Positions 1 through 8,259 of a stretch of 64,000 nucleotides of DNA are shown here, piece by piece. The DNA comes from VKMB-3413 sp041027365 (GTDB taxonomy: Bacteria; Pseudomonadota; Alphaproteobacteria; Rhizobiales; Rhizobiaceae). How positions within the stretch are numbered: the first letter of the stretch is position 1; every line of letters starts with the position of its first letter. The stretch lies in the NCBI RefSeq assembly GCF_041027365.1, contig NZ_JBFTEH010000001.1:648269-712268 (forward strand). The letters run 5' to 3'. Below the pieces are notes generated by a model. That model did not search any database. It was not told where the DNA came from and saw only the letters and a list, made by a program, of their open reading frames with translations. The position numbers were made by a program, and so were the translations under genes.

Positions 1-1
1 C

Positions 2-175
2 GGCCGCAGCTTTTTGATCGAACACACGGCTCGCCGGGCGGGCGACTCGCCCGCTCTTGTTGCCGACAACGCCAAGGCGAAGGCCGTGCTCGGCTGGTCG
101 CCGCGACACGATCTGCGATCCATCATCGAGACCGCCTGGAACTGGCATTCCCGGTCGGATTTGCTGGCGAGCTGA
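2..175 (+). CDS. UDP-glucose 4-epimerase-like protein, C-terminal fragment (5' end outside window)
   Basis: Only the last 57 codons are inside the window, ending in TGA at 173-175. The translated tail contains DNAKAKAVLGWSPRHDL followed by IIETAWNWH, which matches the conserved end of GalE-type NAD-dependent sugar epimerases (the ..LGW.P.. motif and the terminal helix with ETAW.W). These enzymes interconvert UDP-glucose and UDP-galactose or related nucleotide sugars in the cytoplasm. The neighbouring glycosyltransferase genes fit a role in supplying a nucleotide sugar for envelope glycosylation. The substrate cannot be decided from this fragment. Confidence 0.75.
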   Translation, partial: GRSFLIEHTARRAGDSPALVADNAKAKAVLGWSPRHDLRSIIETAWNWHSRSDLLAS

Positions 176-595
176 AAGAGCGTTCTTTCGGGTCATATTG
201 AGGACGATCTCCGCGCGGGCCTCGCTGCCCCGTTCGGTGACGCTGCCGGCCCGAGACGCACCGCACCGGTCCCGGTCGGAACGATCTCTTGCACGTCGGC
301 CTGCGAGGCTGCGTCCGGATCGCCACTCAGCGTCAGGAAACCCCCCGATTGTCAGTCGGGACTGTCGGTCCGTCGGATTGGGGGCTATAGACCAGCCCGG
401 CCAAGCCGTCAGGGGATTGCCAGGGCGACCGCTCCCGGCCGGGCCATGCTATAACCGAAGGAATTCGCCCATGCCTGCCGCAAGGAATGACAGCATTCCG
501 GACCCTCGGCTCGGTCGGCTTTCGGGGGGCGCCGAGCCCGGGCCGCTATCGACCCCGCTTGCCTGAAGACAACGCCGACAGAGAAGACGACAAGC
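176..595. other. Intergenic region without a convincing gene
   Basis: About 420 bases between the epimerase-like gene and the PMT-type glycosyltransferase. Open frames here have no recognisable protein character. A possible stem pairs 342-350 (CCCCCGATT) with 376-384 (GATTGGGGG), with two G-T pairs and a 25-base loop; it could be a leader structure or chance. No clear promoter could be assigned. Confidence 0.4.
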
Positions 596-2134
596 ATGTA
601 TAGTGACGTTCCGGCTTCAGCGCCTGCGACCACCGGCAGCAGCAAATGGCGCAATCTGTTCTTTGCCACCCCGGTTCGCGGCCTGATATCCATCTGCGGA
701 CTGCAGCTTCTGCTCTGGACGCTGGTGCCCTGGATCATCAGCAGGACGCCTCCGACCGACACGCTGGAAGGCTACATGTGGGGGCGCGAATGGGTGCCGA
801 TGACCTACAAGCACCCGCAGATGCCGGCTTGGCTTCTGGAGATCGCCCATGACCTGACAGGCTCGTTCACCTGGGCGCATCTGCTGCTCTCGCAGATCGT
901 CGTCTGCGCCACCTTCGTCCTGGTCTTTCTGCTGGCCCGAGACATGGTCGGCAAGCGCGGGGCGCTGGCATCCGTGCTGCTGTTGCCGACCTTGGCGGTG
1001 TTCAGCTGGGGCACGCCGCAGTTCAACCACGACGTCATGCAGATGCCGTTCTGGGTGGCGGTCTGCTGGCTGTTCTGGCGGGCCGAGCGCGACAATCGCA
1101 TCGGCTGGTGGATCGCGCTCGGCCTCGTGTCCGGCGTCTCGCTCTATGCCAAGTTCTCGATGGGCCTGATCATGCTGTTTGGCGGTCTGTGGCTCGTGGC
1201 GGAGCCTCAGGCCCGCAAGCGGCTGGCGTCGCCGGGTCCCTGGATCGCGCTGGCGATCGTCGCCGTCTTCAGCGCGATGATCCTGTACAACCTCGAACAG
1301 CTGCACTTTCTGCCGCTCACCTACGCCGACGGCCGGGACGGCTGGGTGATGCGGCATCGCAGCCGGCTCTATTACATCGGGGTGCAGCTCGGCGTTCTGT
1401 TGTTCTTCCCGCTTGCGCTTTACGCCAGTGGCCTGTGGCGCCGCACCAAGGAAATTGTGCAACCAACGCCGGGCCCGCTGCTGCGCGACCCCCGCGCACG
1501 GATGTACCTCCTGTGGATGGGCGCCGTGCCGCCGCTGCTGCTGGCGCTGGTGTCGCCCTTCACCGGCGTCGGCGAGAACTGGAGCAAGCCGATGTACAGT
1601 CTGGTGGGGCTGATCGCGGTGGCATATCTGGGACAGCGCCTGTCCGACCGGGTGATGCGCAACCTGGTCTGCTGGGCGGTGGGCATGGTTCTCCTGGGCG
1701 CGACGGTCTACGGCGTGTCCAAGCCGGCCAGCTGCTATTTCAAGGGCAAGATGAACAACAGCTGTCTTCCCGGACCGACGATCGGCGCGCGGCTTCAGGA
1801 TCTGTGGCACACCAAGGAGCACCGTCCGCTCGGCATCGTCGCAGGTGAGGACAACCTCATGATGGCCACCGGCGTGTTCGCCAGCGATATGCCCTCGATG
1901 TTCACGGAGTTCAACTTCGCCGAAGCGCCGTGGATCACCCCGGCCCGGATCGCCCGTCAGGGGATGCTCGTGGTCTGGTCCGGCAACGGCAGGGCGCCAG
2001 CGCCGTCAGATCAGTGGACCAAGGGGTTGCCGGTCGGACATGAGCGGTTCGCCTGGACCCCCGGTCACCCGCCGATGACGGTCAGCTATGTCATGGTGCC
2101 GCCGACCGTCGGTGCTTCGCAGGCGGCGAAATGA
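596..2134 (+). CDS. PMT-family integral membrane glycosyltransferase (GT39/GT83-like)
   Basis: Predicted 512-residue multi-spanning protein. After a soluble N-terminus of about 25 residues comes a hydrophobic segment and then the lumenal loop containing TDTLEGYMWGREW and KHPQMP, the acidic-residue loop typical of dolichyl-phosphate-mannose/ArnT-like transferases. Many further hydrophobic segments follow to about residue 375, then a soluble C-terminal domain. Family members move a sugar from a polyprenyl-phosphate carrier to lipid A, a protein or a polysaccharide on the periplasmic face. The stop codon overlaps the next start by four bases (ATGA), so it is co-expressed with a GtrB-like enzyme that would make the lipid-linked donor. 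Acceptor and sugar are unknown. Confidence 0.85.
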   Translation: MYSDVPASAPATTGSSKWRNLFFATPVRGLISICGLQLLLWTLVPWIISRTPPTDTLEGYMWGREWVPMTYKHPQMPAWLLEIAHDLTGSFTWAHLLLSQIVVCATFVLVFLLARDMVGKRGALASVLLLPTLAVFSWGTPQFNHDVMQMPFWVAVCWLFWRAERDNRIGWWIALGLVSGVSLYAKFSMGLIMLFGGLWLVAEPQARKRLASPGPWIALAIVAVFSAMILYNLEQLHFLPLTYADGRDGWVMRHRSRLYYIGVQLGVLLFFPLALYASGLWRRTKEIVQPTPGPLLRDPRARMYLLWMGAVPPLLLALVSPFTGVGENWSKPMYSLVGLIAVAYLGQRLSDRVMRNLVCWAVGMVLLGATVYGVSKPASCYFKGKMNNSCLPGPTIGARLQDLWHTKEHRPLGIVAGEDNLMMATGVFASDMPSMFTEFNFAEAPWITPARIARQGMLVVWSGNGRAPAPSDQWTKGLPVGHERFAWTPGHPPMTVSYVMVPPTVGASQAAK

Positions 2135-3174
2135 CGCCGCCGCGCCGCATTCAGCTGGGGGTGGTCATTCCCGCCTTCAACGAGGAGAGCAACATTGCCG
2201 CGGTGGTCGAGGCCACGCGGCGCGAGTTGGACGCCCTCGGTGTCGACTGGACCATCACCTTCGTCGATGACGGATCTCGCGACCACACCCGCGAGGTCAT
2301 CCGGCAGTGGAACGCCCGCGACGGGCGCATCCGCGCGGTCTTCCTGTCGCGCAACTTCGGCAAGGAGCTGGCCATCGCCGCGGGGCTGCGCAAGGCGACC
2401 GGGGACGCGATCGTCGTCATGGACGCCGACCTGCAGCATCCGCCGGCGGCGATCCGCCGGTTCTTCGAAGCCTGGCAGGGCGGGGCGGAGGTGGTTCTCG
2501 GCCACCGCGCCGACGAGATGCATGCGGGTTTCCTGCGCCAGCTGGCATCGCGCACGTTCTACCCGGTGTTCCGGCTGCTGTCGCAAATGCCGCTCAGGGC
2601 CGGCACCGTCGATTTCGTCCTGCTCGACCGCAAGGCCGTCGATGCGGTGAACCGCTTCAACGAGCGGACGCGGTTCACCAAGGGACTGTTCCGCTGGATC
2701 GGGTTCAGGACCGAGACGGTGACCTTCGTCGCCGATGCGCGCACCGCCGGTGTGTCGAGCTTCAACTTCCGCCGCCTGCTGCATTTCGCGGTGGACGGCA
2801 TCGTCGCCTTCTCGTCGTTTCCGCTGCGGATGTGGTCTGGGATCGGGGTGCTGATCTCGTCCGGCTCGATGCTTTACGCGATCTACTTTCTGGTGCGGAC
2901 GCTGGTCCACGGCAACGATGTGCCGGGCTTCCCCTCCCTGATCGTGTCGATCACCTTTCTGTCCGGAATCCAGCTTCTGTCGCTCGGCGTCATCGGGGAA
3001 TATCTGTCGCGCATCTATGAGGAGGTGAAGGCGCGGCCGCTGTTTCTGGTCAGCGAGGAGCTTGGCGACTTGGAGGAAGCCGCGGCCGCCGGCGACAGCG
3101 CTGCCGGAACGGCGCCGGAGAGCAGCCGGGCAGCGGAGCCGGCGAAGAGCGGCAGCGTTTCTCACGCCGCATGA
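2131..3174 (+). CDS. Polyprenyl-phosphate glycosyltransferase (GT2, DPM1/GtrB-like)
   Basis: 347 residues. The N-terminal GT-A domain shows VVIPAFNEESNI, VDDGSRDHT and the DADLQHPP metal-binding motif (DXD-like). Two hydrophobic segments near residues 230-310 place the C-terminus in the inner membrane, as in GtrB and ArnC. The enzyme would transfer a sugar from a nucleotide donor to undecaprenyl phosphate on the cytoplasmic side. The C-terminal tail of about 45 residues is Ala/Glu/Ser-rich and probably disordered. It overlaps both neighbours by four bases, so the three genes are translationally coupled. With the upstream PMT-type protein and downstream GtrA-like protein it makes a complete make-flip-transfer set. 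Confidence 0.88.
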   Translation: MTPPRRIQLGVVIPAFNEESNIAAVVEATRRELDALGVDWTITFVDDGSRDHTREVIRQWNARDGRIRAVFLSRNFGKELAIAAGLRKATGDAIVVMDADLQHPPAAIRRFFEAWQGGAEVVLGHRADEMHAGFLRQLASRTFYPVFRLLSQMPLRAGTVDFVLLDRKAVDAVNRFNERTRFTKGLFRWIGFRTETVTFVADARTAGVSSFNFRRLLHFAVDGIVAFSSFPLRMWSGIGVLISSGSMLYAIYFLVRTLVHGNDVPGFPSLIVSITFLSGIQLLSLGVIGEYLSRIYEEVKARPLFLVSEELGDLEEAAAAGDSAAGTAPESSRAAEPAKSGSVSHAA

Positions 3175-4052
3175 GCGACGGGAAGACACTCTTCCTGCTG
3201 TCCGCCGACGACTACGCGCTGACGCCCGGCGTTTCGGAAGGGATCGCCGAACTGGCGCAGGCGCGTCGTCTGTCCGCGACGACGGCCATCGTCACCGTTC
3301 CGGCATGGCGCGAGATGGCGCAGGCGGTGGGCGATTTGCGCGAGCACATCGCCGTCGGCCTGCATGTGAACCTCACGCTCGGCGCACCGCTCGGGCCGAT
3401 GCCGGGTCACGCTCCCGACGGGCGATTGCCGAAGGTCTCGGACTGGATCCGGCGTGGCGTTCCCGGGCGCATCGATCGCGATGAAGTCGCCGCCGAGATC
3501 GGGCGGCAGATTGCCCGGTTCGAGGCGGTGGCGGGGGCGCCGCCCGACCTGATCGACGGGCACCACCACGTTCACGCCCTTCCCGGTGTTCGCCAGGCGC
3601 TTGCGCAGGCGCTGCGGGACCGCTTCGGGGCAGGGCCGATGCCGCTCGTGCGGGTGCCGGCGGACGACGTGGGCCGCATCCTGCGCCGCCGCGCCTCGGC
3701 GGCGAAGGCGCTTTTCGTGGCGGGGCTATCGGCGCCATCGCGCCCGCTGTTCCGTCAGATCGGGGCGCCGCTGAACGCGGGGTTTTCCGGATTCTCGGCC
3801 TTTCGCCGCGATGTTCCGTTCGCCGCCGAACTGGCCGCCTTTCGCCGGGCGCCGGGGCGCTTTCACGTGGTGATGTGCCATCCCGGCCATGTCGACGCCG
3901 CACTGGAACGCCTCGACCCGGTTTCGTTCCGGCGCGAGGACGAACTGGCCGCGCTCCTGGCGGCGCCGCACCTTCCGGCGCAGATCCATCACCCGGCGCG
4001 GCACCGCGGCCCTGACGGCCAGATCGACTGGAGGGCGCTCGGTGCCGTCTGA
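3171..4052 (+). CDS. ChbG/HpnK-family (YdjC-like) carbohydrate deacetylase
   Basis: 293 residues. Recognisable YdjC-family motifs are LSADDYALTPGVSEGI at the N-terminus (metal-binding Asp-Asp), the GLHVNLTLGAP strand, and DGHHHVHALPGVR (metal-binding His). The family removes N-acetyl groups from sugars: ChbG acts on chitooligosaccharides and HpnK on a hopanoid glycolipid. Location between a GtrB-like and a GtrA-like gene suggests deacetylation of a lipid-linked amino sugar rather than chitin catabolism; this is inference from context. The 3' end overlaps the next gene by 11 bases. Confidence 0.85.
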   Translation: MSDGKTLFLLSADDYALTPGVSEGIAELAQARRLSATTAIVTVPAWREMAQAVGDLREHIAVGLHVNLTLGAPLGPMPGHAPDGRLPKVSDWIRRGVPGRIDRDEVAAEIGRQIARFEAVAGAPPDLIDGHHHVHALPGVRQALAQALRDRFGAGPMPLVRVPADDVGRILRRRASAAKALFVAGLSAPSRPLFRQIGAPLNAGFSGFSAFRRDVPFAAELAAFRRAPGRFHVVMCHPGHVDAALERLDPVSFRREDELAALLAAPHLPAQIHHPARHRGPDGQIDWRALGAV

Positions 4053-4446
4053 TCGCAAGGGACCGCTGCGCAAGCGTCACCTGGCCGGCTTCGTGTTCTC
4101 GGGGCTGCTGGCCTTCGCGATCGACGCCTTGGTGTTGTTCGCGCTGACGCACTGGCTCGGGGTGTCGCCGTTCATCGCCCGGGTGCCCGCGATCCTCCTG
4201 TCGATGGTGGCGGGGTGGATCAGCAACCGCTCCGTCACCTTCCACGTCGCCACCGGGCCGCGTCTCGCGGAGTTTTTGCGCTACGCCGCTGCCAGCGGCT
4301 TCGGCGTCGGCGTCAACTATGCGGTGTTCTCGGCGGTGCTGATCCTGCAGCCCTCGGCGCCGCCCGTCGCCGCGCTGGTGATCGCGTCCGCGGTGGCTGC
4401 GGGCGTTTCCTATGTCGGCTACCGCTGGTTCGCCTTCGCGCGGTGA
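4042..4446 (+). CDS. GtrA-family membrane protein (polyprenyl-linked sugar flippase-like)
   Basis: 134 residues with four hydrophobic segments and the family pattern SNRSVTFHV after the second segment. GtrA-like proteins are small inner-membrane proteins thought to move polyprenyl-phosphate-sugar across the membrane. I chose the GTG at 4042 because GGAGG at 4030-4034 lies 7 bases upstream and the protein then begins just before the first hydrophobic helix; longer in-frame starts add unrelated sequence from the overlapping gene. It closes the lipid-linked sugar cluster and is followed by a strong hairpin. Confidence 0.85.
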   Translation: MPSDRKGPLRKRHLAGFVFSGLLAFAIDALVLFALTHWLGVSPFIARVPAILLSMVAGWISNRSVTFHVATGPRLAEFLRYAAASGFGVGVNYAVFSAVLILQPSAPPVAALVIASAVAAGVSYVGYRWFAFAR

Positions 4447-4454
4447 CCGTTGCC

Positions 4455-4475
4455 GGCCGTCGATCACCGACGGCC
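4455..4475 (+). terminator. Hairpin after the lipid-linked sugar operon
   Basis: GGCCGTCG at 4455-4462 pairs perfectly with CGACGGCC at 4468-4475 around a 5-base loop. It begins 8 bases after the gtrA-like stop codon. There is no downstream T run, so it may slow RNA decay or work with another termination factor rather than be a classic intrinsic terminator. Confidence 0.55.
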
Positions 4476-4590
4476 GCGCGCCCGCCTGATCGCAACACCG
4501 CCGTCACGCGGCTTGAGGAATGGCGCCGGCCTCGCCGGCCATGCGTCTCGCACTGTGCAGCGGCGTCCGAAGCGAAGTCCGCCGCGCTCG

Positions 4591-5064
4591 CTATTGCGGA
4601 ACCTCCGCCTCTCCGGCTGCGGCGCGTCCGGCCTTTGCCGGCGCTTCGGCCAGCGGGAACAGCGAGAGGATGTCGATCTCGCGCTTCGGCAGGTCGGCGA
4701 AGGTGTAGCGGTCCAGGACGGACAGGAACGCGGCGACGGCCTCGCCGAGCACGCTCGTCATCCCGCAGGCCGGCGCGATCACGCAGTTCCGGCAGTCGGC
4801 GAGATCGAACCCGTCTTCGGTCGCCCGGACGATCTCGCCGAGACGGATCGCGTCCGCCGGCTTCGCCAGCCGGATGCCGCCGGCGCGTCCGCGCAGGGTC
4901 GTGACATAGCCGGCCCTGCCGAGTTCGTGGACCACCTTCGTCAGATGGTTGTGCGAAATGCCGTAGGCCTCGGCGATTTCGGCGATCGAGCACAGCCGCT
5001 CCGGGCGCGCCGACAGGTAGATCAGCACGCGCAGCGCGTAGTCGGTGTAACGGGTCAGTCGCAT
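4591..5064 (-). CDS. nsrR: NsrR-like Rrf2-family nitric oxide-sensing repressor
   Basis: 157 residues beginning MRLTRYTDYALRVLIYL, the conserved start of NsrR, with a winged helix-turn-helix containing ISHNHLTKVVHELG. Cluster-binding cysteines are visible at about residues 91, 94 and 100 (DCRNCVIAPACGM), a C-X2-C-X5-C arrangement. NsrR holds an Fe-S cluster that NO destroys, releasing DNA. The gene is transcribed away from the truncated haemoglobin and hmp genes, and two NsrR-like palindromes lie in the shared promoter region. The C-terminal tail of about 20 residues is Ala-rich and not conserved. Confidence 0.9.
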   Translation of the reverse strand: MRLTRYTDYALRVLIYLSARPERLCSIAEIAEAYGISHNHLTKVVHELGRAGYVTTLRGRAGGIRLAKPADAIRLGEIVRATEDGFDLADCRNCVIAPACGMTSVLGEAVAAFLSVLDRYTFADLPKREIDILSLFPLAEAPAKAGRAAAGEAEVPQ

Positions 5065-5091
5065 CGGGTCCGCTCGGCAATTTCGTGCAAT

Positions 5092-5114
5092 AAGATGTAT
5101 TTCTCTTGCATCTT
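5092..5114. promoter_or_regulatory. NsrR-type operator, site 1
   Basis: A 23-base imperfect palindrome with outer arms AAGATG and CATCTT, matching the outer arms and the length of the enterobacterial NsrR consensus. It lies 28 bases upstream of the nsrR start codon, in the divergent promoter region, where it could mediate autorepression. Confidence 0.75.
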
Positions 5115-5141
5115 TTGTCGAGAGGCGCTACTCGCCGATTT

Positions 5142-5164
5142 AACATGCACACGAAATGCATGTT
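5142..5164. promoter_or_regulatory. NsrR-type operator, site 2
   Basis: A second 23-base palindrome with perfect 8-base arms AACATGCA and TGCATGTT. It ends 13 bases before the truncated haemoglobin start codon, directly upstream of its ribosome-binding site. Bound repressor here would block transcription of the globin-hmp operon. Site centres are 50 bases apart, close to five helical turns. Confidence 0.75.
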
Positions 5165-5177
5165 TGGAGAGAGCGTC

Positions 5178-5600
5178 ATGCAGACATCATCCGAGCAACT
5201 CGCAACCCTGACCGAGGAGGCGCTTCGCGACCTCGTCTCGGTCTTCTACGGCCGCGTGCGCGAAGACGAGATCCTCGGCCCGCTGTTCAACGGTGCGGTC
5301 GCCGACTGGCCGGCGCATCTGGAGCGGCTGACGGCGTTCTGGTCCTCGGTCCTGCTGGGGAGCGGCCGCTACAAGGGCAATCCGTTTGCGGCGCACCTTC
5401 GGCACGTCGACGACATCGACCCGGCGATGTTCGGGCGCTGGCTGGCGATCTGGCGCCGGACGACGGCCGACCGGTTTCCGCCGGAGGCTGCGGCTCTCCT
5501 CCAGCTCAAGGCCGACCGGATTGCCGACAGCCTGAAGGCCGGCCTGTTCTTTCGGCCGGACCTCGCGGCCCTGCAGCGCCCGGCCGCCCGCTCGGCCTGA
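5178..5600 (+). CDS. Truncated haemoglobin, group III-like
   Basis: 140 residues with a short 2-on-2 globin fold. The segment NPFAAHLRHVD carries the likely haem-ligand (proximal) His, followed by a Trp-rich helix (FGRWLAIWRRT), typical of group III truncated globins. Start at 5178 was chosen for the purine-rich GGAGAGAG at 5166-5173 and the family's usual N-terminus; an in-frame start 24 codons upstream would run through the operator region. The protein probably binds or detoxifies NO or O2 in the cytoplasm. It is the first gene of the NsrR-controlled unit, 38 bases before hmp. Confidence 0.85.
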   Translation: MQTSSEQLATLTEEALRDLVSVFYGRVREDEILGPLFNGAVADWPAHLERLTAFWSSVLLGSGRYKGNPFAAHLRHVDDIDPAMFGRWLAIWRRTTADRFPPEAAALLQLKADRIADSLKAGLFFRPDLAALQRPAARSA

Positions 5601-5638
5601 CCCCCTTCCGCAAACGATTCCATCCAAGGAGCAAGAGA

Positions 5639-6850
5639 ATGCCGTCGCAACTCAGCGAACAGACCATCGAGACCGTGAAGGCCACCGTGCCGGCCCTCGA
5701 GGCGCATGGCCTGGAGATCACCAAGGCGATGTACGCCCGCATGTTCCAGAACCCGATGATCCGGGACCTGTTCAACCAGTCGCATCACGGCGACACCGGC
5801 TCGCAGCCGCGGGCGCTTGCCGGCGCGGTCCTCGCCTATGCCCAGAACATCGACAATCTCGGCGTGCTCGGCGCCGCGGTCGAGCGCATCGCCCAGAAGC
5901 ATGTCGGCCTGCAGATCCTGCCGGAACATTACCCCTACGTCGCCGAAGCGCTGCTCGGTGCGATCAAGGACGTGCTCGGCGAGGCGGCGAACGAGGCCGT
6001 GCTGGCCGCCTGGGACGAGGCTTACTGGTTCCTCGCCGACATCCTGATCGCCCGCGAGAAGGCGGTGTACCAGGCGATCGCCGACGCCGACGGCGGCTGG
6101 ATCGGCTGGCGCGACTTTCGGGTCGAGGCGAAGATCCGCGAGAGCGACGTCATCACCTCCTTCGTCCTGCGGCCCGTCGACGGCGGCCGCGTCGTCGCTC
6201 ACAAGCCCGGCCAGTACCTGACCTTCTGGCTCGACCTGCCCGGCCGGCATCCGCAGAAGCGCAATTACAGCATCTCCGCCGCCCCGAACGGCGAGACCTA
6301 TCGCATCTCGGTGAAGCGGGAGCCGGAGGGCTCCGCGTCGAACTGGCTGCACGATGCCGCCGAGGTCGGTACGGTGCTGAAGGTCTCGCCGCCGGCCGGC
6401 GAATTCGTTCTCGAGGAGCAGCCGCGGCGGCCGGTGGTGCTGGTCAGCGGCGGCGTCGGGCTGACGCCGATGATCTCGATGCTGGAGACGCTTGCGACGA
6501 CGGGCGCGGACGTGCCGGTCCACTACGTCCACGGCGCGCTGAACGGGGCGACGCATGCGATGCGCGACCATGTGCGGGAGCTCGCTTCCTCGACGGCCTC
6601 CGTAAACGCGACCACCTTCTATCTCGAGCCGCGCCCAGAAGACGTTCGGGGCCAGGACTTCGACGAGGAGGGGCTGATTTCGCTCGACTGGCTGACGGCG
6701 AACACGCCCGTCGCCGAGGCGGACTACTATCTCTGCGGCCCGAAAGGCTTCCTGCGCACCTTCGTCAACGGGCTGGCGCTCGCCGGCGTCGCGCAGGACC
6801 GCATCCACTACGAGTTCTTCGGTCCGGCGGACGAGCTGCTCGCCGCCTGA
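5639..6850 (+). CDS. hmp: Flavohaemoprotein, nitric oxide dioxygenase
   Basis: 403 residues, the normal Hmp length. An N-terminal globin domain covers about residues 1-140 (MPSQLSEQTIETVKATVPAL, with the haem-pocket region YVAEALLGAI). A ferredoxin-reductase FAD domain follows at about 150-255, with the flavin-binding RNYSIS motif, then an NAD(P)H domain containing GGVGLTPMISML and the terminal EFFGP. The enzyme converts NO plus O2 and NAD(P)H to nitrate in the cytoplasm. AAGGAGC at 5626-5632 is a good ribosome site for this start. Co-transcription with the upstream truncated globin under NsrR is likely. Confidence 0.95.
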   Translation: MPSQLSEQTIETVKATVPALEAHGLEITKAMYARMFQNPMIRDLFNQSHHGDTGSQPRALAGAVLAYAQNIDNLGVLGAAVERIAQKHVGLQILPEHYPYVAEALLGAIKDVLGEAANEAVLAAWDEAYWFLADILIAREKAVYQAIADADGGWIGWRDFRVEAKIRESDVITSFVLRPVDGGRVVAHKPGQYLTFWLDLPGRHPQKRNYSISAAPNGETYRISVKREPEGSASNWLHDAAEVGTVLKVSPPAGEFVLEEQPRRPVVLVSGGVGLTPMISMLETLATTGADVPVHYVHGALNGATHAMRDHVRELASSTASVNATTFYLEPRPEDVRGQDFDEEGLISLDWLTANTPVAEADYYLCGPKGFLRTFVNGLALAGVAQDRIHYEFFGPADELLAA

Positions 6851-6922
6851 CCCTCCGGCGCGGCGGCATCCCGGCGGGGCCGGCTCGGCTTCCCGCCGCG
6901 TCTCCTTCGATGGATATAGGGA

Positions 6923-6943
6923 CCGCTCGTCGCCGACGAGCGG
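6923..6943. terminator. Convergent-gene palindrome after hmp
   Basis: CCGCTCGTCG at 6923-6932 is followed after one base by its perfect reverse complement CGACGAGCGG at 6934-6943. It lies between the converging ends of hmp and the FAD oxidoreductase gene, so it could end transcripts from both sides. No T tract is present. Confidence 0.6.
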
Positions 6944-6987
6944 CTGCGCCCGGATGGCCGGCCTCGTCCGTCTCGGCGTCCCCGTCT

Positions 6988-8259
6988 TCAGACGAGCGCG
7001 CCCTGCCGGGAAAGTTGCGCACGCACGGCGGCGGGATCGGCCGGGCGCTCGCGGCCGGCCGAAAGCGCGGCGGCGACTCCCGCCGCTTCCCCGGTGGCAA
7101 ACGCCGTGCCCATCACGCGGATCGAGCCGTAGGCGTCCGGGTCGGCCCCGATGACCCGCCCGCCATACCAGAGATTGTCGAGCCCGAAGGCGCGGATGCT
7201 GTCATAGGGCACGTGACAGTAGCCGGCACCGCCGACTGGACGATACACCGGCTTGCCGGCCTCCCCATGCAGTTCGATCGGCCAGGCCGCCCGGGCGATG
7301 CCGTCCTCGCGCAGCCGGCCGGAGAGGACGTCCTCCGCCTGCATCTCGTAGCGGCTCCTCGGATGGCGGCTCTCGCGGATTCCGATCTGCGGACCGGTCG
7401 CGGCGAGGAAGGCACGCTCGAAGCCCGGAACCGTGTCGCGCAGCAGGGTCATGTACTCGAACGCCATGTCGCGCGCGGTCATCTCGGCTGCCGTGAAGCT
7501 CTCGGACGAAAGATCGGGCATGGCGAGATCGACGATCATCCACCAGACGTCGCGCGAGCCGGGCAGCCGGACGATGATGCCGCCGTCGGTGCGGGCGATC
7601 GGATAGCGGCCGCTGCGATTATAGGCGACGATCGCGTCGGTCAGGGCTTTCCGGTCGATGCTGCGGCCGGGATCGAAGCCGCCGATGCGCATCGGCAGCG
7701 TCACCGCCTGCAGCCGGTTTTCATAATCGCCCACCCGGAAATCGACACCGGCGAGCATGGCGAGGTTGGCGTCGCCGCTGGCGTCGACGAAGGCTTCCGC
7801 CGCGGCCCGGGTGCGGCCACCCATGCCGGCGAGCGTGACGCCCTCCAGAAGGCGCGCCGTGCGGGTGACCGCGGCGACGCGCGTGTGCAGCTTCACCGCG
7901 ATGCCGTGTCGCCGGACGAGGCGATCGAGCGCGTGTTTGAGGATTTCCGGATCGAGCGGGATGATCCAGTTGCCGGTGGTCTCGGAGCGATGCGGCGCTG
8001 CGGGAAAGCCGAACGCCTGCATCTCCGCGACGACCTCGGCCCCGACGCCGCCGACCGCCTGCACCGGCGCTTCGCCCTGTTGATAGAAGCCGCAATAGGC
8101 GAGCACCTGCGCGTTCGTCGCCGCCCCGCCGAGAAAGGCGTATTTCTCGACGAGGCACACCTTGGCGCCGGCCTTGGCCGCACCCACCGCCGCGCCGACG
8201 CCGGCCGCGCCGCCACCGCACACGATGACGTCGTAGTCCGCCTCGACGCGCTTGCTCAT
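6988..8259 (-). CDS. FAD-dependent oxidoreductase (PF12831-type)
   Basis: 423 residues. The N-terminus has the dinucleotide-binding VIVCGGGAAGVGAAVGAAKAG followed by EKYAFLGGAATN. The segment FVDASGDANLAMLAG and the terminal RVMGTAFATGEAAGVAAALS are hallmarks of the FAD_oxidored family, flavoproteins acting on poorly defined substrates. Its start overlaps the stop of the ABC permease gene by four bases (ATGA), so it is the last gene of the ABC operon and probably acts on the imported compound. The substrate is unknown. Confidence 0.82.
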   Translation of the reverse strand: MSKRVEADYDVIVCGGGAAGVGAAVGAAKAGAKVCLVEKYAFLGGAATNAQVLAYCGFYQQGEAPVQAVGGVGAEVVAEMQAFGFPAAPHRSETTGNWIIPLDPEILKHALDRLVRRHGIAVKLHTRVAAVTRTARLLEGVTLAGMGGRTRAAAEAFVDASGDANLAMLAGVDFRVGDYENRLQAVTLPMRIGGFDPGRSIDRKALTDAIVAYNRSGRYPIARTDGGIIVRLPGSRDVWWMIVDLAMPDLSSESFTAAEMTARDMAFEYMTLLRDTVPGFERAFLAATGPQIGIRESRHPRSRYEMQAEDVLSGRLREDGIARAAWPIELHGEAGKPVYRPVGGAGYCHVPYDSIRAFGLDNLWYGGRVIGADPDAYGSIRVMGTAFATGEAAGVAAALSAGRERPADPAAVRAQLSRQGALV

